A stretch of 64,000 nt of DNA, taken from the NCBI GenBank assembly GCA_947069175.1, contig CAMTDV010000027.1:43165369-43229368 (forward strand), written 5' to 3'. Made by a program: the position numbers and the translations under genes. This document shows, one piece after another, positions 12,838 to 24,970 of this stretch. Origin of the DNA: Scalesia atractyloides (taxonomy: Eukaryota; Streptophyta; Magnoliopsida; Asterales; Asteraceae). Numbering within the stretch: position 1 is the first letter of the stretch; each line of letters begins with the position of its first letter. Below the pieces are notes generated by a model. That model saw nothing but the letters and a program-made list of their open reading frames with translations. It was not told the DNA's origin and searched no databases.

Positions 12838-15449
12838 TATAACATTTGTAAAAAACGGGTTTTCAAAACCCGCTCCGTTTTGTAATCGAATATCAAGTTA
12901 TAAAAGTCACGTTGAATATTTATGATTATTTTGATTTAAAATGATACATAATTAATAAATAAACTAAACTATAAAAATTATATTTGATAAAATGTTAAAC
13001 AAAATAAATAAAAAAATATGTTGCTGCCGGGACTCGAACCCGGGTCAGCCAAGAACAACTCCAACGACTTAACACACACTCACATCACCACTCCGCCACT
13101 TTGTGTTTTCTGTTATCTCTAGGAAACAAATGAGATTTATACACAAACTCGGTTAAAACCGGTTGCGCCAACTGAGAAACGGAAATCGGCAATTCAATCG
13201 TCAGATCGTTTGATTACTCGCGCATTTACGTTTATAACCGATGAACCGATGTCTTTAATCAATTCAGAGGTGATTGAACATAAATTTTCATAACTATCGG
13301 TTTTTATAACCGAAAAGAATCAAGGTCTCAATTACTTCAACTCTAGACCTCTCTCGCGACTCAGAAACGTCATACCAATACTTCATTTCACTTTCGACGC
13401 ATTTCCAGACCATCAGAACGCTTAAATCAGTTCGCCGGAATTTTCTGCAAATTTCGCCGAAAAACCGTATTCATCCTCAAACGGTAAATCTTTCAATATC
13501 GTTGTAGTTCAACGGTTATTAAGCTATTTCTAACTTAAACCTTCCAATTGAAATTGAATTCAGACACCGATACCAGATAATTCCAGTTCGCCTGAAAGTT
13601 TCTGGAAATCGTTATCTTCGTCTGCGAAACGGTAAGGACCTTCAAACACATCGTTAACGTTTGTTTATCACTTCAATTCCACAATTGATTAATCAAAAAC
13701 GGCTAATCGTCTGTTCAGTTGAGGTGCACAAAAACAGAGACCGACGCCTGCCTGAACTCTGTAACCGATCGTTCACCGGTATGTTTTTCCTCTAATTGTC
13801 ATCCCTGCTATCTCTTATCAGTTTGTGTAATGCTTAGCAATCGAATTAACAAGTTTTAATGATGTAAACTGCTGTCGGTAAAAATCCAGTGAAGAAGATG
13901 AACTTTGACAATACTATAAGTATAATTAAAATTGGTAGTTTAAACGGGTTAGACACACAGTCCAGCGGTGGACTGTGTGCAAAATACACACGCAAGTCCC
14001 GAGTTCGATCCCTGCTACACGCACTCCTTATGTAATAAAATGCCTTTTTGTTTAAAAACTAAATCGGGTTAACTCAGTTAGTTGTTAAGTATAATAAAAA
14101 CCGAGATAATAACCAGGTTAGACACACAGTCCAGAGGTGGACTGTGTGCAACACTAAGTCACCACGTCGCGAGTTCGAAACCCGTCACTGGCACCGGTCC
14201 GTTGAATTAAAATGTTTTTGCAATTAAAAGAATTTCGGTTAAACTGAATAAGTATATAAATATAATTAAAAACAATATTATTTCGGGTTAGACACGTAGC
14301 TCAGTTGGTAGAGCTGCGTCCACGCGTACGGGAGGTCTCGGGTTCGAGCCTCACCCGGCGCAAACTATGTCACTGACCGAACCGGTCAACAAGTCAACAG
14401 GTCAACGGTCAACGGTCAACGCAAAATAAACAATTTTTTTATATTTTTATTTATTTAATTTAATTTAAAAATCAATTAAAAATACTTAAAAATAACATTT
14501 TTAAAGATAGAAAATAGCCTTAAACTCATGAAAATATATCTAAAAATTTCATTAAAATCCTTAATAAAATCCACTCATTTAATATATTTTTCCGTTATTA
14601 TTTAGGTTAGTATTTCTCGTTGTTCCGCTCATCTAATTCGTGCGCATCTCACCATCTCCAATCCAACGCACCCAATGTGAGTGAATCTTTACAAATTCCC
14701 CGTTTTAATCACGTTTTGGGGTGTATCATGTGTCTTGATATATATATTATACTTAAACCATTGTGCATACATCATATCATGAACTAGTGTATTCAGTTTG
14801 TTTCTGTTGTGTAGTTATTGTTGGATGCAAGTTTATTATTTTCAGTACATGCAATTTCATAGGCCGCCGCTCCCCATTACATTATGAGCATTGAGCATGT
14901 TCCCCATTTCATTATGAGGTTGAACCTGGCGTGCCCACATACGATCGGCTCCGTTTGATTGAGCCTTGATCGCACAGTTCATTTATGTTATTTATCGTAT
15001 GTTGTTGGTATGTTAATGTATGCTGTCATATGTTATTGTATGTTATAGTTGTGACTGCTATTTGCCACTGCTTGATTATTTACATTTGCTCATCTATGAT
15101 TGTGCACAATTTTTCATTGATAAACTAACAAGTAATTCATTAATAAATGTTTATCTAATAAGGTTTACTCGCCAACTTATGTTGACCCAAAAACCCCCAT
15201 TTTTACACATGATACAGGTGAACCAGCAGCAGCTAGGAACACATAGGACTTGGACTAGAAGAATAAAACGATTTAGAGTTGGGATTGTTATGTTTGGTTT
15301 ATTTTCTTTGTATTGAATGAACATGTTTGGATATTTGGAAATGTAACTTTGACTTTATTAAATATGAAACATATTAGTAAATGTCATGAGCTTTGGTGAT
15401 AACCCAATTATGCCCCGACTCTTATTCCGCTGCGGGTCGGGGTGTGACA
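12838..15449 (+). repeat. Solo LTR nested in E1 5' LTR
   Basis: 2,612 bp from tataacattt (decayed start) to ggtgtgaca, opposite in orientation to E1. It is flanked by atgtc (12833-12837) and atgac (15450-15454), a 5-bp TSD with one mutation. With no internal region it is the product of LTR-LTR recombination. The antisense tRNA-like module at about 13023-13104 (-) has a perfect ccggg/cccgg T-arm-like stem and 58 nt between A and B boxes, the spacing of a long-variable-arm tRNA (Leu/Ser class). Confidence 0.92.
13945..14362 (+). ncRNA. tRNA-like triad in solo LTR
   Basis: m1 13945-14022: hairpin 13954-13964 with 13969-13979 (11 bp, loop gcgg), B box agttcgatcc. m2 14115-14192: same stem with loop gagg, B box agttcgaaacc. 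m3 14284-14362: tagctcagttgg and ggttcgagcc, closest to a Lys/Phe-type tRNA. In m1 the A-to-B spacing is 44 nt. Confidence 0.72.
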
Positions 15450-16995
15450 ATGACGAACCGGTGCACATAACAGGTCTCGAACCCGGGACCCGTTGTTTAG
15501 CGTTGCACACAGACCACCGCTGGACTGTGTGTCTAACCTGGTTAAAACACTTGTTTTTATTTCTCTTATATACGAACTGAAAGGTTCCGTATTTAGGTTT
15601 TATAAAAAGGTTTGAATATTGTGACGGATCGGGACACGGACAGACTCGAACTCGGTATCTCTATGTTTCAAATGTACACAGTCCACCGCTGGACTGTGTG
15701 TCTAACCCGAGATATAACCCGATTTATATTAAATATATACACAACCTAACTTCATCTTCTTCGTTAAAACAACCCAGACAATTGATATTCGACTGATCTT
15801 GTTCAATTCAATTAACGGACATATAAATGATTAAAATGTAACGGATAGGGAAGGTTTTGGAAATGAATGTACCGGAAAGATGATTTTTCTCAGAACTCCG
15901 GCAAAGGTCGTCGGCTCTGTTTATGTATTCCGTCTGAGCGGACCAATTAACAGTTTTGATTAACTAATTGTGAAATTTAGTGACTAAACAAGAATTATCA
16001 GAGAGTTTAGATGCTCGTACCGAATCACAGCGTGATTTCAGAATTTTCAGAGAATTTCCGGCGGTTGCAGGTTATCCGGTGTCGTCATCTGGGACCGATT
16101 CTGGTTGAAGGGTTTGAGTTAGTAAAAGTCTAACAATAGATAGAAGATGAAAGGATTGAGAAATTTACCGTTTTGATGAACGACATGGTTTTCCGGCGAA
16201 AGTCCGGTGATATCAGATAGCGATTCCGACGATCAGAAATTAGAGCAAAAGTGAAATTGAAGGTTCTGTGAGTGTTTCTGAGTTGCGAGACAGAGATATT
16301 ACCGTGTAAATTTGGAAGTGAATGATTTCGGTTATCAAACTCGAAAATCATATGAATCGAGTTCAATTGAAGACTGAATTGATTAAAACGTGGGTTGTAA
16401 TGAATTTATCGGTTATAACCAATAACTCACGATCACTCAATCGTCTGGATGGTTGAAAGCCGATTATCGGTTTCAGTTTTTGGCGCAAACAGGTGAATTC
16501 ACGGTAACTTAAGTTTTATTTGTTTCCTTGATTACACAAAAGCATCAAGTGGCGGAAGGGTAAAGTGTTGGTTGGTTATGTCTTCCGGCTGACCCGGGTT
16601 CGAAACCCGGCAGCCCATTTTCATTTTTAATTACTTTATTTTTATTTTTTAACAATTTTAATTTCCATATTCTAAAATGTTTATTAGTTATGTATTGTTT
16701 AAAATTAAAATGAGCATTAAATGATCAACGAAAAATGTAACTGACTATTCGATTAATAAACGAAGCGGGTTTTGGGAACCCGTTTTTCGACGGATGTTAC
16801 ATGTGTATTAATGTTAGTTTCTTAATTTAAAAATATTAAATTTACCTTTATACCCTTAATCTAGAAAATTAGTTAGTTTAATAGTAAACACTATTTACAA
16901 AATTGCCACTATGATCTCAACCATTAGATTAAATATCTAATGGTTTAGATTTTTCTTATCCTTCTCACACTTTTAAATTTTCTCACAATAACCTC

Positions 16996-16999
<4 letters not shown>

Positions 17000-17047
<48 letters not shown>
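17000..17047. repeat. (TA)n microsatellite at right edge of TIR element
   Basis: About 24 TA units directly after the TIR end ctcaccc at 16999. Confidence 0.9.
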
Positions 17048-17052
<5 letters not shown>

Positions 17053-17106
17053 GAATGGTACTTGTATATGTGTATACATGGTTTATGATACGTATTAGTA
17101 TTAACG

Positions 17107-18587
17107 AGGCTATCCAAGATGAGGTTCACTAAAGCTTACACCAGGATTTTTCCCAAGTGTAACACATGCCACTACCACCACCCAACCACTATCTCATGCC
17201 GATAGTGCAACTCTTGCAATTGGTATGGGCACGTAGCCGCCGCATGTCGAAGTGGTCCTAGACCACAAGGTAGCCAAACCTAACCCCAAAACCAAAACCA
17301 ATGACCACCGGCTAACAATGGTCGTACTTGCTACAAGTGTGGTGATCCCAACCACCTTAGCCCTCAATGCCCTTAACGCAACGTTCAAGGCCAAGTGCAA
17401 GCACCTCGTAGCTGTGCTTTCAACATCAATGCGGCTCAAGCTCAAAACAACAATGATGTCGTTAACGATATGTTTCTGGAAAATGGAATTTATGCTTCTT
17501 TACTTTTTGATACTGGTGCGGATAAGAGTTTTTATCCGTAGAATTTGGACCCTCGCGTAAATGTACCCGATCTAGCTACCAAAATCCTTCACTGTTGAAG
17601 TTACTAATGGAATATCTATCACCATCGATTCCATTATTTGCGTTGTGTTCTTAGCTTAACGAGCACAAATTTGCCATCGAACTCATACCATTGCAATTAT
17701 GTAGTTTTGATATCATAATAGGCCTGGATTGGCTTACCAAGTTTCGTACCGAAGTTGTTTGTTTCGAGAAGTTCATTTGCCTTCTTCTTCCGCTCGGTGA
17801 CACTTCTAAAATCTATGGAGAAAAACCCTCAAAACCATAAAGCTCATGTCATACACTCAGTGACCAAGTACTTATGTAAGGAGTACTTTTCCTTTTTAGC
17901 CCACATTGTGGAGGAGAAAGGCAAAGGAAAAGCGTGAAAGACGTTCCAATCGTTTGTGATTTCCCTGAGGTTTTTCTCAAAGACTTACCCGGTCTTCCTC
18001 TTCCTCATTCTCTTAATTTGTTAATCGACCTTATACCGGTGCTACACCCGTTGTAAAATCTCCCTATCGTCTCGCAGCTTCAGAAATGCAAGAGCTATCT
18101 AGCTAAGGGGCTGTTTGGCAACTTCTGAATGATTAAGTGCTGAACCAATAAGAGGTCTAAACCATTAAGTGCTGAACCAGTAAGAGGTCTGAACCATTAA
18201 GAGCTAGTATAATGTTTAACTGTTCAGAGGCAAATGCATGACTAATTCAGATTATAGGTCTTAACCATTCAGACTCAGTATAATGCTTAACCATTCAGAC
18301 TCAGTATAATGATTAACCATTCAGAGGCAAATGTCTGAACCATTCAGACATCCGCTCGCGAAACAAACAATCTGAACCATTAAGTGCTGAACAAGTAATA
18401 GGTCTGAACCATTAAGAGCGCAATTAAGATCTAAACAAACAGCCCCTAACTTTAAAAATTTCTTGACAAAGATTTCACACGCCCTAGCACATCCCCGTGG
18501 GGCGCTTCGGTCCTCTTTGTTATAAAGAAGAATGGTTCGTTACGCATTGGCATCGATTATCTTGAGCTCAACAAACTTATCGAGTGT
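17107..18587 (+). pseudogene. Decayed Ty3/gypsy gag-pol fragment (nucleocapsid, protease, start of RT)
   Basis: Conceptual translation in shifting frames shows two zinc knuckles of the C-x2-C-x4-H-x4-C type (about 17205-17247, CNSCNWYGHVAAAC; about 17335-17376, CYKCGDPNHLSPQC). The protease motif DTGADKSF lies at 17509-17532, followed by SFDIIIGLDWL and the first RT block (VLFVIKKNGS, IDYLELNKL) ending near 18587. Stops and frameshifts are frequent. There is no LTR on either side. At 18588 it joins copia sequence abruptly, so it is a truncated fossil. A Harbinger-like MITE interrupts it. Confidence 0.85.
18107..18446. mobile_element. PIF/Harbinger-like (Tourist-type) MITE
   Basis: About 340 bp beginning ggggctgtttgg and ending with the inverse, caaacagcccc. 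A 3-bp TSD taa lies at 18104-18106 and 18447-18449. The interior is a degenerate repeat of tctgaaccattaag and ccattcagac motifs. A TAA target and GGGSCTGTTTGG-like termini are typical of the Tourist group. It interrupts the RT-proximal part of the gypsy fragment. Confidence 0.8.
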
Positions 18588-18709
18588 TAGCCGAGAAGAG
18601 CAAAGAGCCGATATTTTAATTAAAGCACTCGCAAAGATCAAATTTATTGAATGCGAGAGATGCTTGGTGTAAAAGACCTTCTAATTTCGACTCAGAAATT
18701 AGGGGTGAT
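18588..18709 (+). pseudogene. Ty1/copia pol C-terminus fragment
   Basis: A frame reads EEQRADILIKALAKIKFIE, the conserved end of copia RNase H just before the 3' LTR. It then needs a one-base shift to continue. A purine-rich tract (aggggtga) follows and leads into the LTR. The rest of the copia element is absent upstream. Confidence 0.8.
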
Positions 18710-19186
18710 TGTTGGACGTTACGGACTAATTTCCGACCCGAGCTTATGGGCCGGATTGGTTGACCCGAGTCAATGGGGGAGACCGAAAACAAAAAGATAA
18801 TTATCAGAATTATAATTACATATTTGTCTAAGTTAGGGATAATTATGAATACTTTAATTGTGTAATTATCAAATTAGTCTTAAGAGTCCTAGTATGATCA
18901 TAACAGCTGAGTTGTGGCTGGTTATAAAAACCCATCGAGCCTGAGCCTATGATGAGGTTTATGAGATGTCATTTAGCTTTTAGTGATTTTCTTAGTTATA
19001 ATAAAATTAGAGAGCGATTTCTAGTTTTAATCTTAGTTTGTTTTCTGTTTAACAATTGATTGGGACTTAAAGTTATCTAAAGTTGGTGAGCTGATGCTCA
19101 TAATGTGCTCCACAAGATTTGCTCGACGGGTTTGGCGTGTATCTTGATTCCGCGATTTCAAAAGGACCTCATCATCAACCTCTACA
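18710..19186 (+). repeat. Probable copia 3' LTR
   Basis: Begins tgttggacg directly after the purine tract and probably ends tctaca at 19186 (about 477 bp). A TATA-like ttataaaaa lies at 18922-18930. The right boundary is uncertain because no TSD or second LTR is available. Confidence 0.55.
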
Positions 19187-19614
19187 TTCATATGAAGATT
19201 GATCTCGTACTCCAGTCATATTGCCTTCATGAACTTGCGGGTCTCTGAACATCACGACCTAACGTGGCAACACTAATGAGAAATTACAAATTACGACGGT
19301 TGGTGGTTTCAAACGTGGAATTAGGACTTGATGAAGATGACAAACTAGAAGATGATAAATATTAAAAAGATTCGTGATGGAGTAGAGTGGAATTTGAAAG
19401 CATAGAAGTTTTAGTTTTGTGTACAGAATGGTTGATGATTTAAAAAATAATCCATGATCCACTGTCTCCTCAGTTATTATGTTGATTAGTCGGTCTACGA
19501 TACTATTACACACTTCATGTTTTCTCATTAGATTCATAACAACTTGTTCTCACTTTCACACATAGGGGTCTCCACACACACACACATACATATAAATATA
19601 TATACATATATATA
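19187..19614. other. Unassigned DNA ending in CA/TA simple repeats
   Basis: I see no coding region that I trust. The last 45 bp are cacaca and tatata repeats into which the large Mutator-like element is inserted. Confidence 0.5.
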
Positions 19615-20150
19615 GGGGATGGTTTAAATGAGAACACCTAATTTTTGTGAGAACCATGAGAACAAATCTCAATCACTCATCTTTATCCCTTATATTTTAA
19701 TGAAAAGGGTAAAATAGGAATTGTACGATTCTGTTTTCTTCTATAATCATCATCTCTTAACAAACACAGATAGTTATTCGCTCTGCTCTTACATACAATG
19801 AAATCACGGAGACGATGATATCATGATTAGGTCGTAAATCTGAATCGGTCGATGACTTCCTCAATCTTTTGATTTATTCAATGATTTTAGGGCTTTTAAA
19901 TCTTCAATTAGTTCTGAATTGCTATTTCATCAATTTCTCAGTGATTTGCAGGTATTAACTTAGGTTTTCAATTATTGTTTATTCAATTCTAATCTTCTTT
20001 GATTTGCTTTTTGTTACAAGTTAATTGTATCTTGATCTTCAATGATTGTTGATTTTGTTTATATGTTTCACAATCTCAATTTGGATATATGGATGTTACA
20101 TGTTTGCTCTTAATTATCCCTAATTTGTTTTTGTTTGGTGAATTACAGTC

Positions 20151-23100
20151 ATGGTTTCTCCTATAAGTTTTGAGAGCAACAGTGATTCGAATTGCATAAA
20201 TGTTGTTAATCATGAGGAATAATTAGAAGAGCTGGCTGAAGTGGGTGGTATAGCGAATATGAGTAATCTACTTCAATCCAGTAAATCAACAGTTTGGGAG
20301 CAAAACAACTTGATGTCGAATGTGGAGAATGTGTCCAGCTTTGATGATGCGCTGAACAATTCCATTAATAGCAATGCTGTTGATGAAGAAGGTACTACTA
20401 TTCCATATGTTCACAAGTTGATGGATAAACGTTATTGTACAATTTGTGGTGCTTGAGGTTATCATGATGCTAGAAATTTTCCAAAAAATAAAAGTCTAGG
20501 GTTCAACGTGTTTTACAAGTAATTTTTACACATGTGTAAATGTATTTGTTTGTATTGTACTTATTTGTGTAGTTGTTTATTATATTAATGCAATATCAGT
20601 ATGAGGGTTTATTTTTCTGAATTGTATGTGCCTTGATGTGTTATCATCTATCTTGTATTTTTCGACTTAAATTAGTTTCATGAGTTACAATTCTGCTTTA
20701 CACATTTGTAATTGCATACTTGGGGTTATCATGAGGCTTGTGTGGTTGCTAATGGCTTTGATTCCATCTTATTCAGTTTTACACACGTGTAACTGTTTGT
20801 TTCTATTTTATGTCTATTCATGCTAAGTCTTGATTTTATCATAATCTGATGTTCCATATATTCTATTTTATGTTATTTGTAGAGCCACATATATAGGACT
20901 TTCAGGAATCGGTTTGCAGTACTTTTTATGATTCACCTAATGGTACTAGATATTGGATACCCAATGTAATGGAAGTGTATAGACGTGTTTTGGGTACGGT
21001 ATTTGCTAAAGAGGAAGATGCAGCTTCCATGTATCAGTCATATGCTGAGAAGGCTGGGTTTGATATTAGGTTGTCGACAACTAAGAAATCAAAAGATGGC
21101 ACTGTTACACTTAGGTATATTGTTTGTAGTAGATCGGGTAAGCCCAATTGCCAAAATGTTGATTCAATGCTTGTGAAGTCATCTTCCAAGTTGCCTCGTA
21201 GTACTAATTACAAGGTATCAGACTGTAAAGCTAAAATAAAGGTTAAGGTTTTTAAGGGTTATCGTGGTTTACGGTTATATGAATTTGTTGAGTCTCATAA
21301 TCACCAGTTAGTTTCAATTGAGAACATGGATTTGACACACAAGAAGCGGAAACTAGAATTTAGCGACCAAGATTTCATTCATAGACTAAGTTTAGCTAAA
21401 GTTGGTCCGTCGACTGCCTATAAGATGCAAACTGTTTTGAAAGGGGGACAACACAATGTATGTGGTACCAGGATAGAATATAAAATTTTCATCAAAGATT
21501 TAAGAGCTTTCATTGGTCCAAGAGATGCTCAAATGGTTGTAAATATGATGGATAAGCGTAAAGTTAATTTAGAAAATTACTATTGTGAATACATAATTCG
21601 TTGTGGAGAGTTTAGGTCCTTATTTTGGGTAGATGAGGTTATGAAGTGCAATTATAGAGTTTTTGGCAAAGTGTTAGCATTTGATGCCACCTATAGTACT
21701 AACCAGTAAGAATTTGTTTGATTTTTTAATTTTCAATTGTCTTGTTTTCTAATATTTTATTTATCATTATCTGGTAGGTATAATATGATTTTTGTTCCTT
21801 TTACAGGGGTTGATCACCATAAGAATTGCATAACATTTGCGGCTGCTCTTCTTTATGATGAAACTATTGAATCGTTCACGTGGTTGTTGGAACAATTTCT
21901 TGAAGCACATGGTAAGTGTTTCTGTTTTACACATGTGTAACTTTGTTTCTATTTTACACCATAAGAATAGCGTAATGTTGTTTTATAATTTGAAGGTAAA
22001 CAACCGAGGCTAGTGTTAACTGACCAAGACCCAGCAATGAAACAAGCCATAGCTAAAGTTTTCAATGAATCTGTCCATCGTCTGTGTATGTGGCATATTA
22101 TGGATAAACTTCCTCAAAAGGTACATGTAATTTGAAAATAATTATTCTTGTCAGTTTTACACATGTGTATTTATGTTTTTCTAGTTTCTGCGTTTTTATT
22201 AAACGTGTGTAATAATGGTATTTAATTTTAAAAAATTTCCTCTACAGATTGATGGTGATGTGTTACAGAATAGCAACTTGAGGAAACATATACATAAGTT
22301 GGTCTGCAATGTTTTTATCACTCCTGCCACGTTTGAGAAGCGATGGGAGTTATTGATGAATGATTGCAATTTGCAGCATCACAAGTGGTTGTCTGATATG
22401 TTCTCTATTAGAGATCAGTGGGTCCCAGGTTATTTTAGGGACATACCGATGTGTTGTTTAATGAAAACAAACGTCTCGATGTGAAAGCTCGAATGCACTT
22501 TTTAAGGGATACTCTAGCGCATCCAATACTTTGGTTCAATTTATGTTGTGTTTTGATATGGCAATTGATGATCAACGCTATCGGCAACGAGTTTTTGAGC
22601 ATAAAACCGATTCAACATCTCCTGTTTTATCCATTCCGTTACCTATAGAAGCACATGTAACATTTGTATACAATAGAAGCATTTTTAATGAGGTTCAAAA
22701 AGAGATATCTAAAGCTTTATTAGCATGCATGAGTGGTAGACCTGATGTCGTTGATGGTTATGAACATTATACAGTTTCTCACTTTGAAAAAGGTGTTGTT
22801 ATTGGCGATTACACGGTAATTCTACTTTTTTTCGTAATTTTATTTATGCTTTATCTTTCATGTGTTTAGATATATACCATTATCGGTGTGTTATAATAGA
22901 GAAAGTTATTATATTTTCAGGTTAAGATCAATGTGAGTGATAATTCAGTAACATGCTCATGTATGTTATTTACACGCATTGGATATTTATGTCGTCATGT
23001 TTTTTCTGCATATCGATTTCGAGGCATAAATGAAATTCCTGACAAATATATTCCAAGATGGAAAAAAGATGCATTGCCTAATAAAGTGTTCAATAGATTT

Positions 23101-23650
23101 CCGTTATGGTGTTGACAACTCAGAAAACTTTAAACTTAGGTCAGAGGTGCTAAATTTAGCTCAGCAATGTGGTGACCGGTTACGGAGTGATTCAGTAAAG
23201 CTTGCTTCGTTTGTGGAACAAATCAAGGTTATTAAGAACAAAATTTTAGAAGAGGTTCCAAGTGATCCAAGTTCTAATAATAGGGGTGGTGTCTTTGAAG
23301 AATTGGTTGGCGAATCACAACCTGCTAGTGTTTCTTTTGTGGCTCCCCAGGGTATTAGGAATAAAGGATGTGGTACATCTCGTCGTTTGATTGGCCCGGG
23401 AGAGAAAGCCAAGGTTAAGAGCAAGAAGAAAAAAAGGAATTGCAAATTGTGTGGAAAACATGTCTACCATGATTCTCGTAACTGTCTTACAAAAAACAAG
23501 AAAAAACAAAAACGTAAACAAAGTCGCGTTGACGAAGATAATAATGAAGGAAATGATGAATATATCGATGAAAATATCGATTTAGATAGCGATGAAGATA
23601 ACAATGAAGTTAGCAATGAAGATAGCGATGAAGATGGTGATGGTGAATGA
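20151..23650 (+). pseudogene. FAR1/FHY3-like MULE transposase gene, recently disabled
   Basis: A spliced gene. An N-terminal exon (ATG 20151) has in-frame stops at about 20219 and 20453, the latter inside a zinc-knuckle-like CTICGA...H region. The main exon (about 20897-21705) carries the FAR1 DNA-binding domain (VFAKEEDAASMYQSYAEKAG ... CKAKIKV ... HNHQLV) and the first catalytic Asp, FDATYSTN. Introns with GT-AG ends are 21706-21777, 21912-21995, 22121-22247 and 22816-22920. Exon 3 has TDQDPAM (second Asp) and CMWHIMDKL. Exon 5 has the SWIM zinc finger CSCMLFTRIGYLCRH and later a CKLCGKH...C knuckle, ending in an acidic tail at 23650. Two one-base insertions break the frame: an extra A at 22469-22471, just before the third acidic residue (CESSNA), and an extra C at about 23099-23101. 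The protein would bind the TIRs and cut and paste the element. Confidence 0.85.
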
Positions 23651-23750
23651 AGTTTTTATTTTTATTTTTAGTTTTGATGCTGGATTTTATAGTTTTATTA
23701 TTTCATTGTTTTATATACACATGTGTAAGTTTCTGTTTTACACATGTGTA
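20525..23750. repeat. Scattered ttacacatgtgtaa palindromes in and around the transposase gene
   Basis: Exact acacatgtgtaa occurs at about 20527, 21932, 23716 and 23738. Near-copies lie at about 20699 (acatttgtaa), 20779 (acacgtgtaa) and 22158 (acatgtgtat). All are in introns or flanking sequence, none in a coding exon. Confidence 0.8.
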
Positions 23751-24529
23751 AGTGTTCAGTTTGTCTTTTTTTAATGATTTACATACGTTAACAGGTTTTA
23801 CATATGTTTTACACAGTTTTTGTTTTACACACGATACTTGTGAAGTTGTTAGTGGCAGTCTTGAATGGTTATTATTGCGGTAGATTCTTTTTGAATGGAT
23901 GTGATCGTTGTATAGTAGTAGAGTTTTGAATGATCCTATAATGTTCAGATTATATAAACCGTGTCTCATTGGAGTCATTTTTGTCATTGTACACTGATTC
24001 CAATAGTTTGCACAAGTTGCAATTAACAACAATATAAAGTGGTAAGTGCCTACAACACAAATAAGGCTTAGTATTATTTAATAGTAAACGCCATGCATTT
24101 TGTGATGCATTGCGGACATTACATATCGGCTTTTAGGATCAAAACATCACAGTGGCATTATGCTTCGTCTTTTAGGATCAAAACGTATCAGACCGTCACT
24201 GATTATAGCTAATGTCAATCAAAGTAACAACACATTAACAAACATACGTACAAATTAAAACAAATAACAATAAAGATAAGCTTAAGAACTGTCTTAACAT
24301 CTTTTTTATCAGAATAACAAAAGTTTCAAAATTCCAAACAAGATAGCAAAACAAATTTGTTTGTATGACCGATAACCTAAAAACGATAACCTTACGAACA
24401 TTCAACATCCTATATGATTAGAATTACAAAAGTTTCAGAAATTCTAAACCAACATATGCAAAGAAACTTGTTTGGTATGACTGATAACCTAAAAATAAAT
24501 GTTTCAAATTATCAACTAGTTTTCTGGAT
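23651..24529. other. Convergent intergenic region between transposase and Ulp1 genes
   Basis: Non-coding as far as I can see. It holds two palindrome copies near 23716-23749 and a direct repeat of cttttaggatcaaaac at about 24130 and 24168. Confidence 0.55.
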
Positions 24530-24970
24530 CACAAATTCTCTGTGAAGATTTGCTTTTGAAAGCAAAATCTTTGCAGTGCATTTTTGTCTAAGCAAGCTAA
24601 TTTGAGCATCTTGTTTGTTGCTTTTCTATGTTTTGAAACCACATTCCCATTTCTTTACGCCGCTTTCCTTGTAAGCTTCTATATGTCTCATGACAAATAC
24701 TCCACAATCAATTTCATTTTTCTTTGTTGCGTAAGTCAGCTTCAATTTTCGAGGTTTCACTGATTTCATTTCTTTCCATTTTGGATGACCCACTGCTTTC
24801 AAATAGGCTACAAAACATGTGTTTCTGTTTCAACAATGATAATTTGTAAGTTTTTTTATTTATATAATTTAAATCGATTTGAACGGGTTGTAACCATTTG
24901 AACATAGTTTGTACTTTTGATATCCATTTTTCATTTGACCCGTCAAAGATGACATATAATCTAATAGGAA
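24530..24970 (-). pseudogene. Ulp1-type (C48) peptidase gene, 3' part, cut off by element R
   Basis: The minus strand contains the peptidase signature CGVFVMRHIEAY at about 24671-24709, the segment holding the catalytic cysteine of Ulp1/C48 de-SUMOylating peptidases. It is followed by a basic, low-complexity tail to about 24530. Upstream (24970-24880) it reads SNEKWISKVQTMFKWLQP and similar. It is the continuation of the gene at 55080-59150, separated by R. Confidence 0.75.

Larger units (their letters stand above)
3424..16801 (-). mobile_element. E1: Ty3/gypsy (Tekay/Del-like chromovirus) retrotransposon, minus strand
   Basis: A complete element bounded by LTRs that start tgtaacatccgtc and end ggtgtgaca in the minus-strand sense. 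It is flanked by a 5-bp TSD, tgtgt, at 3419-3423 and 16802-16806. Order on the minus strand is 5' LTR (16801-11567, split by a solo LTR), primer-binding site, leader, gag, protease, RT, RNase H, integrase with a C-terminal chromodomain-like tail, then 3' LTR (6045-3424). The integrase tail containing RVRWESKRGPEFTWERED is typical of the Tekay/Del lineage. The coding region is broken by one frameshift and one nonsense codon, so the copy is dead although recent-looking. Confidence 0.93.
11567..16801 (-). repeat. 5' LTR of E1, interrupted by a solo LTR
   Basis: Two segments, 11567-12837 and 15450-16801. Without the insertion and duplicated target they total about 2,618 bp, matching the 3' LTR. 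Modules are m3 12677-12754 (-), m2 15461-15538 (-), m1 15630-15709 (-) and the antisense one on + at 16542-16617. In m2 the hairpin stem has a mismatch (agaccac), and the A box of the antisense module has decayed (ggcggaaggg). Confidence 0.9.
2861..16999. mobile_element. Small TIR element inserted in a (TA)n tract, split by LTR element E1
   Basis: Left end 2861 onward reads ggcagaggtt, then gtgagaaaatttaaaagtg. The complement of the right end (16999 downward) reads gggtgaggtt followed by the same motif and by gagaaggataagaaa, so the two ends are inverted repeats over about 50 bp or more. Weaker similarity continues inward, for example a gggtataa block. Removing E1 and its TSD leaves an element of about 750 bp with no coding capacity. 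Both ends abut TA repeats, so the TSD lies within (TA)n and cannot be measured. The superfamily is uncertain; Mutator-related 'Micron'-type elements of rice are known to target (TA)n. Confidence 0.65.
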
